Source: Olsenella uli
GTDB lineage: Bacteria; Actinomycetota; Coriobacteriia; Coriobacteriales; Atopobiaceae
Length of the DNA stretch: 64,000 nucleotides
Direction of reading: 5' to 3'
Assembly (NCBI RefSeq): GCF_016899935.1
Contig: NZ_JACJJK010000003.1
Span: forward strand, 186,001-250,000
The notes beneath the pieces were generated by a model. The model saw only the letters and a program-made list of their open reading frames with translations. It ran no database searches and had not been told where the DNA came from. The position numbers and the translations under genes were made by a program. Below, in pieces: positions 7,539-16,351 of this stretch; position 1 is the stretch's first letter; each line of letters begins with the position of its first letter.

Positions 7539-8968
7539 AGTTCGCCTACGCCGCGCGCGACCTCTGGTTCGACCCGGCCGGAACCGACGCCCAGGAGGGC
7601 GACCACGTCATCTGCGCCACCGAGCGCGGCCGTGAGATCGGCCTCGCCACCGCGGACGCGCGCGAGGTCACGCCCGAGGAGCTCTCGGCCACGATCGGCC
7701 ACGCCCAGCTGCGCGAGGTCGTGCGCGTCGCCACCGACGAGGACCTGGCGCACGCCGACGAGCTCGCCCGGCGCGGCGAGGAGTCCATGCCCGCGTTCCG
7801 CCGCCACGTGGCGGCGTCCGGCCTGGACATGAAGCCCGTGGGCGTGGAGTACCTCTTCGACGGCGAGAAAGCCGTCTGCTACTTCGCCGCCGAGGAGCGC
7901 GTGGACTTCCGCCAGCTCGTGCGCGACCTCTCCCGCGAGTTCCACGTGCGGATCGACATGCGCCAGATCGGTGTGCGCGAGGAGGCCGCCATCGTGGGCG
8001 GCTACGGCCACTGCGGCCAGGAGCTCTGCTGCCGCCGCTTCGCCACCGGCTTTGACCCGGTGTCCATCCGCATGGCCAAGGAGCAGGACCTCCCCCTCAA
8101 CTCCACCAAGATCTCCGGCGCGTGCGGACGGCTCATGTGCTGCCTGCGCTACGAGTTCGAGGCCTACCGCGACTTCAAGGGCCGCGCGCCCAAGAAGAAC
8201 GCCGTGATAGAGACCCCGCTCGGCAAGGCCAAGATCATCGAGTACGACACGCCCAAGGAGCAGCTCTGCCTGCGCCTGGAGAGCGGCAAGCAGATCCGCG
8301 TGGCGCTCGCCGACATGACGGCTTCCGAGGCCGCGCACAAGAAGAGCGAGGAGCTGGGCTGCCCGTGCCGCCCGGACACCGTGACGCGCGAGGTGCTGGA
8401 CAAGCTCGAGTCCCCGGACGTGCAGATGGCCCTCGCCGAGCTCGACCGCAAGAACGGCGTCGTCGCCGAGCCCGAGGTGGACGCCTCGGACCTCTTCGTG
8501 GAGCCCAAGCGCAAGCGCCGCCGCGCGTCTGCCGGCGCGCCGTCGGGCGAGAAGAACGCCCGGCCCGCCGGCCACTCGGCGCCCTCCGGCGAGGAGGCGC
8601 CCGCACGCCGGCGTCGCAAGCGCCGCCCCGGGGACGGCGGGGCCCCGGCCCAGCCCGCGACGGAGCCGCAGGCCCAGGGCGCGCCGCGTCGCCGCCGTCA
8701 CCACCAGGCCGCCGAGGGCGGGGAGGCGCCGCAGGGCCAGCAGGCCGCCAGGCGCACGCGCCGTCCGGGCGACAAGGGCGGCCAGGCCGCCGCAGGCGCC
8801 CAGCCGCGCGGGATGCAGCCGTCGCGCAAGAAGCGCCCGGCGCAGCAGGGCGGCGACGCGCCGCAGCAGACGGGCGCGGAGGGCGCGGGCAAGCCGCGTC
8901 GCAGGCGTCGTCGCGGCGGTCGCGGGCGCGGCGGCAGCGGCGAGGGCGGCGCGCCCGCCGGCGAGTAG
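7517..8968 (+). CDS. ricT: PSP1/RicT (YaaT)-like protein with a long Arg-rich tail
   Basis: In Bacillus, RicT forms an Fe-S complex with RicA and RicF that steers RNase Y maturation of mRNAs, and affects competence and biofilm; the gene usually follows holB, as here. The first ~310 of 483 residues match the family, with the Cys groups GHCGQELCCRR and GACGRLMCCLRYE. After about residue 330 comes a low-complexity tail of Arg, Ala, Gly, Pro and Gln ending in runs such as RRRRRRGGRGRGG; this is much longer than usual and could bind RNA. Start ATG 7517 has CAAGGAGG in front. Partner genes ricA/ricF are not in the window. Confidence 0.88.
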   Translation: MPTVIPVKFAYAARDLWFDPAGTDAQEGDHVICATERGREIGLATADAREVTPEELSATIGHAQLREVVRVATDEDLAHADELARRGEESMPAFRRHVAASGLDMKPVGVEYLFDGEKAVCYFAAEERVDFRQLVRDLSREFHVRIDMRQIGVREEAAIVGGYGHCGQELCCRRFATGFDPVSIRMAKEQDLPLNSTKISGACGRLMCCLRYEFEAYRDFKGRAPKKNAVIETPLGKAKIIEYDTPKEQLCLRLESGKQIRVALADMTASEAAHKKSEELGCPCRPDTVTREVLDKLESPDVQMALAELDRKNGVVAEPEVDASDLFVEPKRKRRRASAGAPSGEKNARPAGHSAPSGEEAPARRRRKRRPGDGGAPAQPATEPQAQGAPRRRRHHQAAEGGEAPQGQQAARRTRRPGDKGGQAAAGAQPRGMQPSRKKRPAQQGGDAPQQTGAEGAGKPRRRRRRGGRGRGGSGEGGAPAGE

Positions 8969-9001
8969 CGGCGGGAGGTCCTTCTCGCCCGCCCTGCCAT
9001 T

Positions 9002-9147
9002 AATCCCGACTTGCGCGCGGAAAAACGGTATCTCAACAGTGCGCAACCCGGGATTTCTGTCCGTTTGACCAGGAATCCCGACCTGCGCGACCAAGATCAC
9101 GGTTTTCGCGTCACGTAACTCGGGATTTCTGGAAATCCCGAGTTACG
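9002..9147. repeat. Repeated hairpin module with AATCCCGASTTRCG motif
   Basis: Three forward copies of AATCCCGA (9002, 9074, 9134) alternate with two reverse copies (CGGGATTTC at 9049 and 9121). The spacing forward-to-forward for the first pair and reverse-to-reverse are both exactly 72 bases, so a 72-base module is duplicated. The last reverse and forward copies form a perfect 16-bp hairpin (9114-9129 with 9132-9147). A GTCCTTCTC word (8978) lies just outside the left edge. Confidence 0.8.
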
Positions 9148-9177
9148 CCCCCGTTCAATGTCCAGGAAGGGACTCCC

Positions 9178-9600
9178 ATGTACGGACTCAAGACCGAGTG
9201 GCACTTCGACTCCGCGCACTTCCTGGCCGACTACCACGGCAAGTGCGAGAACCTTCACGGCCACCGCTGGCGCGTGGTGTGCTACCTGCGCACGGACGCG
9301 CTGGGCGCGGCCGGCACGGAGCGCGACATGGTGATGGACTTCGGCGCCTTCAAGTGCGCGGTCCGCGAGGTCTGCGACGGGCTGGACCACACGCTCCTCG
9401 TGGAGGAGGGCACGCTCGCACCGGCCACGGTGGCGGCGCTCGAGGGCGAGGGCTTCTCGCTCACCGTGCTGCCCTTCCGCACCACGGCGGAGAACCTCGC
9501 GCGCCACATCTGCGGCGAGCTGCGCGTACGCGGCCTGCCCTGCGCGCGGGTGGACGTCTACGAGACCCCGCTCAACTGCGCGACGTACCTCGCGGACTAG
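9178..9600 (+). CDS. queD: 6-carboxytetrahydropterin synthase (QueD/PTPS family)
   Basis: Makes 6-carboxy-5,6,7,8-tetrahydropterin from dihydroneopterin triphosphate for queuosine/7-deazaguanine synthesis. The 140 residues contain the zinc histidines (DSAHF and LHGHRW), the catalytic Cys in GKCENLHGH, the LDHT motif and the substrate-binding Glu in YETP. Start ATG 9178 has AGGAAGG upstream. No queC, queE or queF is next to it, so the pathway partners must lie elsewhere; a pterin-related role is the alternative. Confidence 0.9.
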   Translation: MYGLKTEWHFDSAHFLADYHGKCENLHGHRWRVVCYLRTDALGAAGTERDMVMDFGAFKCAVREVCDGLDHTLLVEEGTLAPATVAALEGEGFSLTVLPFRTTAENLARHICGELRVRGLPCARVDVYETPLNCATYLAD

Positions 9601-9666
9601 CGCCCGCCTCGCCCCCGCCGCCCGGACAAAACGCGCAACGCCGAGAATAACGTCGCCCCCCGTGGC

Positions 9667-9672
9667 TATACT
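9667..9672 (+). promoter_or_regulatory. -10 element (TATACT) for the GH5-like/rsmI pair
   Basis: TATACT, the -10 form seen before several genes here, lies 32 bases ahead of the ATG at 9704. A clear -35 is not visible; a GAGAAGRAC-like word (GAGAATAAC) lies about 24 bases upstream. Confidence 0.5.
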
Positions 9673-9703
9673 TGCGTTAGGTCGAGAGAGGCGGAGGTGC
9701 GCC

Positions 9704-10747
9704 ATGGCAAGCAACGCCCTGCACGGGGTCAACCTGACGGGCTGGCTGACGCTCGAGTCGTGGGTGACGCCGGAGCTCTTCGCGGAGGCCGGCGCGCTGG
9801 ACGAGGAGGCGCTCGCCACGACCCTCGGGCCGCGCCGCTACCGCGACTACGTGCGCAACCACCGCGCCACCTTCGTCGGGCGCGACGACTTCGCGCGCAT
9901 CGCCGCGCGCGGCTTCAACGCCGTGCGCCTGCCCGTCCCGTGGTACGTCTACGGCGACGACGGCCCCGAGCCCGGCCCCTACCTGGGGTGCATCGAGCTC
10001 GTCGACGCGGCGCTCGAGTGGGCGGAGGAGATCGGCCTGAACGTGATCTTCGCGCTGGCGATGAGCCCCGGCGCGCCCCACACGGATAACGGCGTCTCCC
10101 CGGACAACGCGGACTGCCACGTCTCGCGCGAGAAGATTCTCGACGTCGTCTTTGCGCTGGCCAAGCGCTACGCGCACCGCGCCGGGTTCTACGGCATCGA
10201 GCTCGCCGACGCGCCGGTCGTCCAGGTGCGCCGGGGCCTCGCGCTCACCGACGGCGTGCCCGTGCACCGTCTGCGCAACTACTACCGCGAGGCGTACGAG
10301 CTGGTGCGCAGCGCCGCCGGCGAGGACGTGGTGGTCATCATGCCGGACGGCGGCGTCACGGGCGGCTGGGGCCGCTTCATGGCGCAGCGCCACTACCGCA
10401 ACGTCTGGCTCGACTGCCAGCTTGACCGCCCGACCGCGCGCGTGGACGTCTCCGGACCGGCGGGCGTGCGGCGCCTCGTGAGCTCGCTCGAGCGGCGCCT
10501 GGGCGCGGCGCGGCGCGCGGACCTGCCGGTCATGGTGGGCAAGTGGTCGTCGTCGCTGCCCGTGGCCGACTCCCAGATGACGCCCGAGGGCCGCATCGCC
10601 CTCGAGCGCGTCTACACCTCCGAGCAGCTGCGCATCTACGAGAAGTGCCCCGCGTGGTTCTTCAACACCTGGAAGACCTCGGGCATGCTCGCCGCCTGGG
10701 ACGCGCGCGTCGCGCTCGCGACCTTCGAGCGCGGGATGATCGTCTGA
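9704..10747 (+). CDS. GH5-like (beta/alpha)8 glycosidase-fold protein, possibly inactive
   Basis: The 347-residue product has the start of an endoglucanase/exoglucanase family 5 fold: GVNLTGWLTLESWVTP, GFNAVRLPVPWY and a central DAALEWAEEIGLNVIF strand-helix. In active GH5 enzymes the acid/base lies in an NEP motif; here the matching place reads ELADAP, so the usual NEP is absent and I see no clear replacement. It may be a divergent or non-catalytic relative. Start ATG 9704 is set by GGAGGT at 9693-9698; the TTG/GTG further upstream lacks a site. The stop overlaps the rsmI ATG by one base. Confidence 0.7.
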   Translation: MASNALHGVNLTGWLTLESWVTPELFAEAGALDEEALATTLGPRRYRDYVRNHRATFVGRDDFARIAARGFNAVRLPVPWYVYGDDGPEPGPYLGCIELVDAALEWAEEIGLNVIFALAMSPGAPHTDNGVSPDNADCHVSREKILDVVFALAKRYAHRAGFYGIELADAPVVQVRRGLALTDGVPVHRLRNYYREAYELVRSAAGEDVVVIMPDGGVTGGWGRFMAQRHYRNVWLDCQLDRPTARVDVSGPAGVRRLVSSLERRLGAARRADLPVMVGKWSSSLPVADSQMTPEGRIALERVYTSEQLRIYEKCPAWFFNTWKTSGMLAAWDARVALATFERGMIV

Positions 10748-11613
10748 TGCCGGAGCCGCGCGCGGGGCTGCTGAGCGTCGTCGGCACCCCCATCGGCAAC
10801 CTCGAGGACGCCTCGCCGCGCGTGCGGCGGGTGCTTGGCGAGGCCGACGTGGTCCTCTGCGAGGACACCCGCGTGACGGGCCGGCTCATGAGCGCCTTCG
10901 GCCTGCATGTGCGCCTGGAGCGCTGCGACGAGAACGTCATGGCCGAGAAGGTCGAGGGCGTGCTCGCACGGCTCGCGGCGGGAGGTCGCGTGGCCTTCGT
11001 TTCCGACGCGGGCATGCCGGGCGTCTCCGACCCAGGCCAGCGGCTCGTGGACGCCGCGCTCGACGCCGGGATGCGCGTCGAGGTGGTGCCGGGGCCGAGC
11101 GCCGTGACCTGCGCGCTCGTGGCGTCGGGCCTGGCGAGCGAGCACTTCTTCTTCGAGGGGTTCCTGCCGCGCCGGCGCGGCGCCCAGCTCGCGCGCCTCG
11201 CGGAGCTCGCGGCCATCCCCGGCACGCTCGTGGTCTACGAGAGCCCCCGGCGCGTGGCCGAGACGCTCGCCAACGTGGCGGAGGTGTTCCCGGCACGGCG
11301 CGTCGCGCTCGCGCGCGAGCTCACGAAGCTCCACGAGGAGGTCGTGCGGGGCATGGCCCCCGAGCTCGCGGCGAGCGTCGCGGCGCGCGAGGAGGTGCGC
11401 GGCGAGTGCGTGGTCGTGATCGCGGCGCCGGGTGCCGAGGAGCTCGCGGCGCGCCGCGCGGAGGCCGCCGGCCCCGAGCGCACGCTCGAGGAGGAGATCG
11501 CCGCGGGACTGGCCGCCGGCGAGCCCAAGAGCGCCCTGGCCAAGCGGCTCGCGCGCGCGTTCGGCCTGCCCCGCGCGGAGGTCTACGACGCCGTGGTGAC
11601 GGCAGCGGGTTAG
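10747..11613 (+). CDS. rsmI: 16S rRNA (cytidine1402-2'-O)-methyltransferase
   Basis: Adds a 2'-O-methyl group to C1402 of 16S rRNA using SAM. The 288-residue product belongs to the tetrapyrrole-methylase fold: GTPIGNLEDASPR at the N-terminus, CEDTR, SDAGMPGVSDPG and VVPGPSAV are all present and in order. Start ATG overlaps the previous stop (TGATG), so translation is coupled. It stands just before metG, a frequent neighbour. Confidence 0.94.
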   Translation: MPEPRAGLLSVVGTPIGNLEDASPRVRRVLGEADVVLCEDTRVTGRLMSAFGLHVRLERCDENVMAEKVEGVLARLAAGGRVAFVSDAGMPGVSDPGQRLVDAALDAGMRVEVVPGPSAVTCALVASGLASEHFFFEGFLPRRRGAQLARLAELAAIPGTLVVYESPRRVAETLANVAEVFPARRVALARELTKLHEEVVRGMAPELAASVAAREEVRGECVVVIAAPGAEELAARRAEAAGPERTLEEEIAAGLAAGEPKSALAKRLARAFGLPRAEVYDAVVTAAG

Positions 11614-11643
11614 GGCTGCGCCGTCCTTCTCGCTCGCCCCGTG

Positions 11644-11720
11644 AATAACGCGCATGGTTTGCAATGTGCGTTATTTCATCCTGCGAATATAGGCAATCAA
11701 AACAAACCGTGCGCGTTGTT
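11644..11720. repeat. Covarying hairpin element, copy 1 (AATAACGCGC family)
   Basis: A forward copy AATAACGCGC (11644), a reverse copy GTGCGTTATT (11666, 22 bases on) and a second reverse copy at 11711 (45 bases further). The outer arms pair through ATGGTTT on the left and AAACCGT on the right. The sister element at 38042 keeps both spacings but pairs different bases. A GTCCTTCTC word (11623) flanks the left edge. Confidence 0.8.
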
Positions 11721-11758
11721 CGGGGCTGTATGGCTGAGCGGCCCCGTCCGGGAAAGTG

Positions 11759-11764
11759 TACAAT
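11759..11764 (+). promoter_or_regulatory. Possible -10 (TACAAT) for metG
   Basis: TACAAT lies 38 bases ahead of the metG ATG and directly after the hairpin element. No convincing -35 hexamer is seen. Confidence 0.4.
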
Positions 11765-11802
11765 CGACCCCGCATGCCAAGATCCGTCATGAGGAGTCGC
11801 AC

Positions 11803-13413
11803 ATGGCAGAGAAGCCGTCCTACTTCGTCACCACCCCCATCTACTACGTCAACGCCGCCCCGCACCTGGGCACCGCCTACTGCACCCTGCTCGCCGACGT
11901 CCAGGCGCGCTTCCGCCGCGCGGCCGGCTACGACGTCAAGTTCCTGACCGGCATGGACGAGCACGGCGAGAAGGTCGCCGAGGCCGCGGCCGAGCACGGC
12001 ATGACCCCGCAGGAGTGGTGCGACTCCCAGGCCCCGCTCTTCCAGGACCTCTGGCACGAGCTTGAGGTCTCCAACGACGACTTCATCCGCACCACCGAGC
12101 CGCGCCAGCACCACGCGGTCCAGTACCTGTGGGACCGCATGCTGGAGAGCGGCTACCTCTACAAGGGCTCCTACGACGGCTGGTACTGCGTGCCCGAGGA
12201 GACCTACTTCACGGAGACCCAGGTCGAGAAGGCGGACGAGGAGCGCGGCACGAAGGGCCAGCACCTCTGCCCGGACTGCGGCCGCCCGCTGGAGCGCGTC
12301 CAGGAGGAGTCCTACTTCTTCAAGCTCTCCGCGTTCCAGGACCGTCTGCTCAAGCTCTACGACGAGCACCCCGACTTCGTCCAGCCCGACTTCCGCATGA
12401 ACGAGGTCCGCAGCTTCGTGGAGGGCGGCCTCACGGACACCTCGGTCTCCCGCACGACCTTCGACTGGGGCATCAAGGTGCCCTTTGACGACAAGCACGT
12501 CACCTACGTGTGGTTTGACGCCCTCCTCAACTACATGACCGCCGTGGGCTACAGCCTGGACGACCCGGCCTCCCGCGCCGAGCTCGCGCGCCGCTGGCCC
12601 GCCCAGTGCCACCTCATCGGCAAGGACATCATCCGCTTCCACTGCATCCTCTGGCCCGCCATGCTCATGGCCATCGACGAGGCCCTGCCCGAGCACGTCT
12701 TCGTCCACGGCTTCCTCACGGTGCGCAACGCCGAGACGGGCAAGGCCGAGAAGATGTCCAAGTCCCGCGGCAACGCGATCGCCCCGCGCGACGTGATCGA
12801 CCTCTTGGGCGTGGAGGGCTACCGCTACTACTTCATGACCGACGTCATCCACGGCGAGGACTCCGCCATCAGCTTCGAGCGCATGGAGCAGGTCTACAAC
12901 GCCGACCTCGCCAACAGCTGGGGCAACCTGGTCTCCCGCGCGCTCAACATGAGCGCCAAGTACTTCGACGGCAGGACGCCGGAGACGCCCGAAGGCTGGG
13001 CCGAGAAGGACGGTGTGCTGCGCGGCGTGGCCGAGGGCATCTACGACGCTTATGCCTCCCGCATGGAGGTCTTTGACTACGTGGGCGCCAAGGACCAGGT
13101 GATGGAGCTCGTCCACGCGGCCAACCACTTCATCGAGGACTCCGCGCCCTGGGCCGTGGCCAAGGACCCGGAGCGCGCCGGCGAGCTCGCGGACATCATC
13201 CGCGCCCTGCTCGAGTCCATCCGCATCTGCGCGCACCTGCTCGCGCCGTTCATGCCCGAGACCTCGGCCGAGGTCCTGCGCCGCATGTCGCTCGAGGGCG
13301 AGGTGGCAACCGACGACCTGCGCGCGGCCTGCGCGTGGGGCGGCCTGGCCGGCGGGGTGCCCGTGACCAAGGGCGACGCGCTCTTCCCGCGCCTGGACGC
13401 CAAGAAGAAGTAG
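11803..13413 (+). CDS. metG: Methionyl-tRNA synthetase
   Basis: Charges tRNA-Met. The 536-residue product carries the class I signature HIGH as PHLGTAY (about residue 20), the KMSKS loop at about residue 317, and a zinc-like Cys pair (CPDCGRPLE, about residue 157). The C-terminal tRNA-binding extension found in longer MetG is absent, so this is the short monomer-type enzyme. The true start is ATG 11803 with GAGGAG upstream; the open frame extends further left only through the repeat. Followed closely by rsmA and tatD, a common cluster. Confidence 0.95.
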   Translation: MAEKPSYFVTTPIYYVNAAPHLGTAYCTLLADVQARFRRAAGYDVKFLTGMDEHGEKVAEAAAEHGMTPQEWCDSQAPLFQDLWHELEVSNDDFIRTTEPRQHHAVQYLWDRMLESGYLYKGSYDGWYCVPEETYFTETQVEKADEERGTKGQHLCPDCGRPLERVQEESYFFKLSAFQDRLLKLYDEHPDFVQPDFRMNEVRSFVEGGLTDTSVSRTTFDWGIKVPFDDKHVTYVWFDALLNYMTAVGYSLDDPASRAELARRWPAQCHLIGKDIIRFHCILWPAMLMAIDEALPEHVFVHGFLTVRNAETGKAEKMSKSRGNAIAPRDVIDLLGVEGYRYYFMTDVIHGEDSAISFERMEQVYNADLANSWGNLVSRALNMSAKYFDGRTPETPEGWAEKDGVLRGVAEGIYDAYASRMEVFDYVGAKDQVMELVHAANHFIEDSAPWAVAKDPERAGELADIIRALLESIRICAHLLAPFMPETSAEVLRRMSLEGEVATDDLRAACAWGGLAGGVPVTKGDALFPRLDAKKK

Positions 13414-13419
13414 GCCGGC

Positions 13420-14280
13420 GTGGGCGGCTCACCTCTCGCAAGTCCCGGCGCCACGCGCGCCCTGCTCGAGGCGTACGGCCTTGCGACCAAGCACAGCCTG
13501 GGCCAGAACTTCCTGGTCAACAATCACGTGATCGAGAAGATCATGGACCTGGCCGAGCTTGGCGAGAAGGACCGCGTGCTCGAGGTGGGCCCCGGCATCG
13601 GCACGCTCACGCTGGCGCTGCTCGCCGAGGCCGGGCGCGTGGTCTCCGTCGAGATGGACCGCGAGCTTGCGCCCGTGCTCTCCGCGCATGCCGCCGCGCA
13701 CCCGAACTTCTCGTACCTCATGGGAGATGCGCTGCGCGTGACGCCGGGCCAGATAGCGGAGACGGCGGGCGGAGACCCCGACGTCCTTGTCGCCAACCTG
13801 CCCTACAACGTGGCCGCCACGGTCATCCTGCGCTACCTGCAGGAGATGCCGAGCCTGCGCCGCCTGGTGGTGATGGTGCAGGCCGAGGTGGCCGACCGCA
13901 TCTGCGCCGCGCCGGGCAGCCGCATCTACGGCGCCTACACGGCCAAGCTCGCGCTTCTCGCCCGCGTGACCGGGCGCTTTGAGGTGGGGCCGGGCAACTT
14001 CATGCCGCCCCCGCATGTGGACTCCGCCGTCGTGCGGATCGACCGCGCGCCGCTCGTGGGCGCCGCGCGCGTGGCGGAGGTCTCCGCCGTGATCGACGCC
14101 GCGTTCGCGCAGCGTCGCAAGACCATCCGGAACTCCATGTCCGCCTCCGGCTTCTCGCGCGACGTCCTGGACGCCGCCTTCGCCGAGGCGGGCATCCAGC
14201 CGACCTGCCGTGCCGAGACCCTCGCGCCGGGCGACTTCGTGCGCCTTGCCGACGCGCTCGCGCGGGCCAAGACCCAGTAA
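13420..14280 (+). CDS. rsmA: 16S rRNA dimethyladenosine transferase (KsgA)
   Basis: Dimethylates A1518 and A1519 of 16S rRNA. The 286-residue product has LGQNFL near the N-terminus, the SAM site EVGPGIGTLT at about residue 56 and the catalytic NLPY motif. The GTG start at 13420 is six bases after the metG stop, and no better start exists before LGQNFL. The metG-rsmA-tatD order is conserved in many Gram-positive bacteria. Confidence 0.95.
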   Translation: MGGSPLASPGATRALLEAYGLATKHSLGQNFLVNNHVIEKIMDLAELGEKDRVLEVGPGIGTLTLALLAEAGRVVSVEMDRELAPVLSAHAAAHPNFSYLMGDALRVTPGQIAETAGGDPDVLVANLPYNVAATVILRYLQEMPSLRRLVVMVQAEVADRICAAPGSRIYGAYTAKLALLARVTGRFEVGPGNFMPPPHVDSAVVRIDRAPLVGAARVAEVSAVIDAAFAQRRKTIRNSMSASGFSRDVLDAAFAEAGIQPTCRAETLAPGDFVRLADALARAKTQ

Positions 14281-14289
14281 GGAGCAGCC

Positions 14290-15303
14290 ATGTCCGAAGA
14301 ACAGATCGCCCTCGATGACCTCATGCTCGCCGACGGCGAGCTCTTCCACGACCGCAAGGGGGCGGTCTGCGACTGGCCCCGCCCGCCCGCGCCGCTCGCG
14401 GACACCCACGGCCACCTCACGAGCTTCCGCGCCCACGACCCCGCAATGGCGCTCGTCCGCGCCGCGCTCGCCGGCGTGCGCCTGCTCGTCGTGCCGGTGG
14501 ACCCCGTGAGCGACATCCCGCGCAAGTGGGAGAGCGTGGGCTCGTTCACGTCCTGGCTCGAGGGGCAGATCGACCTCGCGCGCGTGTGCCTCGTCGAGGC
14601 GCGCGAGATGGGCCTCGAGCCGCCGGCCTTCGAGGGCTACGACGCGCCCGAGCTGCTCGACAACGTGCGCATCGTCGCCGGCGTGCACCCCTACGGCTCC
14701 GCCGAGGTGGATGACGCCGCGATCGAGCGCCTGCGCGAGCTGCTCGCGAGCCCGCGCGCCGTGGGCGTGGGCGAGTTCGGCCTGGACTACGGTCCCTACA
14801 ACAAGGTGGCGCCGGACGCGCAGGAGGCGGCGTTCCGCCGGCAGCTGCGCGTGGCGCACGAGCTGGGCCTGCCCGTGGAGCTGCACATCCGTGATGCCGC
14901 CGTGGACGTGCGCGCCAACGCGCACCGCCTGGCCGCCCGGGTCCTGCGCGAGGAGGGCGTGCCCGGGTCCGGCTGCGACCTGCACTGCTTCACCTCGGAC
15001 CTCAAGGTGATGGAGGACTTCACGCGCCTGGGCTGCCACGTGGCCTTTGGCGGCGCCGTGACCTTCACCCGCTCCGACGACATTCGCGAGGCGGCCACCT
15101 ACTGCCCCGAGCGCTACCTGCTCACGGAGACCGACAGCCCCTACATGGCGCCGGTGCCCCTGCGCGGCGAGGAGTGCGAGCCGGCGATGGTGGCCTACAC
15201 GGCCGCCCGCATCGCCGAGGTGCGCGAGGCAGCCGGCCGCAGCGGTCGCCAGTCCACCTACGACGCGCTCTGGAAGAACGCCTGCGCCTTCTTCGGGCTC
15301 TAG
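14290..15303 (+). CDS. tatD: TatD-family metal-dependent deoxyribonuclease
   Basis: Predicted metal-dependent 3'-5' nuclease of the amidohydrolase fold. Metal-ligand motifs appear in order: DTHGHL, GVHPYG, VGEFGLDYG, ELHIRD, DLHCF and TETDSPY. At 337 residues it is longer than the usual 255-265 because of an N-terminal extension of about 35 residues and an insert between the first two motifs. Start ATG 14290 has AAGGAG upstream. Its stop codon shares CTAG with the stop of the converging minus-strand gene. Confidence 0.9.
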   Translation: MSEEQIALDDLMLADGELFHDRKGAVCDWPRPPAPLADTHGHLTSFRAHDPAMALVRAALAGVRLLVVPVDPVSDIPRKWESVGSFTSWLEGQIDLARVCLVEAREMGLEPPAFEGYDAPELLDNVRIVAGVHPYGSAEVDDAAIERLRELLASPRAVGVGEFGLDYGPYNKVAPDAQEAAFRRQLRVAHELGLPVELHIRDAAVDVRANAHRLAARVLREEGVPGSGCDLHCFTSDLKVMEDFTRLGCHVAFGGAVTFTRSDDIREAATYCPERYLLTETDSPYMAPVPLRGEECEPAMVAYTAARIAEVREAAGRSGRQSTYDALWKNACAFFGL

Positions 15304-15845
15304 CGGCAGGTGATGCGGGCGTAGCGCGACGGGCGGACGTTGTTCTCGCCCGCGTGTTGTCCGGCGAGAAGGGCGATGAGGAGCCGGTCGAGCGCCTCCG
15401 AGACGCGCCGGCGCGCCCAGCCCATGCGCGGGTGGCGGGCCATCTGCGGCAGGAGTCTCGCGTCGCCCACGGCAAGGCCGCCCCGCCAGGCGAGGTCGCG
15501 CTCCTCGCAGCGCTCCTCGAGCGCCGCGAGGGCGGGCGCCGCGACCTGCGGGTCGCCGCTGACGGCCAGCAGCGCGTAGGCGCGCGCGCCGGCGGGGGCG
15601 TAGCTCAGGGGCAGCTCCTCCACGCGCGGCGCGGCGGGGCCCAGCGCGAGGGCGAGAAGGACCGTGTCGCAGCGGGCGACATCCGCCCCCGCGTCCGCGC
15701 GCACGAGCTCGGGCGGCTCCGTGCCCGCGAGCCGCGCGTAGACGGGCAGCGCCTCGGCGGCGTCCGCGAGCAGCGCCTTCGTCGCCGCGCCGTGGCTCGC
15801 GTCCACGAGCGCGACGCGCCCGGCCAGCGGTCCGGTCTCGTCCAC
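15300..15845 (-). CDS. Hypothetical protein, possibly flavodoxin-fold
   Basis: I do not recognise this 181-residue product with confidence. It is Ala/Leu/Arg-rich, without membrane segments. The strand-like pieces RVALVDASHG, DTVLLALALGP and AYALLAVSGDP, and the C-terminal NNVRPSRYARI, faintly recall NAD(P)H-dependent flavin oxidoreductases of the flavodoxin fold. The frame is open from ATG 15878, but GTG 15845 has a better site (GAAGGGAG) and is preferred. It converges with tatD, sharing the CTAG, and its upstream side is the 31-base mirrored array, so its promoter must lie in or beyond the array. Confidence 0.5.
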   Translation of the reverse strand: MDETGPLAGRVALVDASHGAATKALLADAAEALPVYARLAGTEPPELVRADAGADVARCDTVLLALALGPAAPRVEELPLSYAPAGARAYALLAVSGDPQVAAPALAALEERCEERDLAWRGGLAVGDARLLPQMARHPRMGWARRRVSEALDRLLIALLAGQHAGENNVRPSRYARITCR

Positions 15846-15900
15846 GGGGCTCCCTTCGTCCGTCCTGCGCGCCCCCATTGTGCGCCAAATCCCGCCCGCA

Positions 15901-16290
15901 CGTCCGCTCCGCGAATTGGCGGCCTCGTCCCAGCGCGCTCCGCGAATCGGCGACGTTGTCCCAGCACCTTCCGGGAATCGCCGGTCTTGTTGCGCCGGCT
16001 TCTAGGATTTGCTGCCCTTGTCCCGGCAACGTCTAAGAAATCCTGGCCTTGTCGCACGGCCTTCTAAGAATCGGCGCTCTTGTCGCGGTCTGCGCCGGTT
16101 CCTTGCGACAAGGACGCCAATTGTCGGAAGACTCCGGGTCAAGGGCGCCAATTACCGGAATGCACTGGGACAACGTCGACGATTCCTGGACCGTGCCGGG
16201 ACAAGGCTCCCGATTCTCGGAACGCCCCGGGACAACGTCGCCAAAACGCGGACGCCGCTGGAACAACCCCGCGCCTTTCTAGAAGGCGCT
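15901..16290. repeat. 12-unit mirrored array, exact 31-base period (copy 1)
   Basis: Six forward units with the TTGTC core beginning at 15925, 15956, 15987, 16018, 16049 and 16080, then six inverted units with GACAA-like cores at 16107, 16138, 16169, 16200, 16231 and 16262. Every step is exactly 31 bases and the central step is 27. A unit reads roughly CGNGACAANGNCGNCGATTC followed by CNNGAACGC. Units differ at many positions while spacing does not. It fills the gap between the minus-strand hypothetical gene and comF. No ORF is supported here. Confidence 0.9.
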
Positions 16291-16351
16291 TCTCGGTCCA
16301 GCGTGCTACAACGGTGCCCACTCCGCAGGAACGCGAGTGTGAGGGGCGCGC

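Noticed and set aside
8969-9177. preQ1 riboswitch before queD
   Set aside because: No A-rich pseudoknot tail or the short C-loop; the region is explained by the 72-base hairpin modules.
13429-16029. An 866-codon minus-strand frame through rsmA, tatD and the array
   Set aside because: Same GC artefact; it crosses certain genes and the noncoding array with low-complexity sequence.
15901-16290. CRISPR array
   Set aside because: The 31-base units are not identical repeats with variable spacers, orientation flips at the centre, and no cas genes are present.
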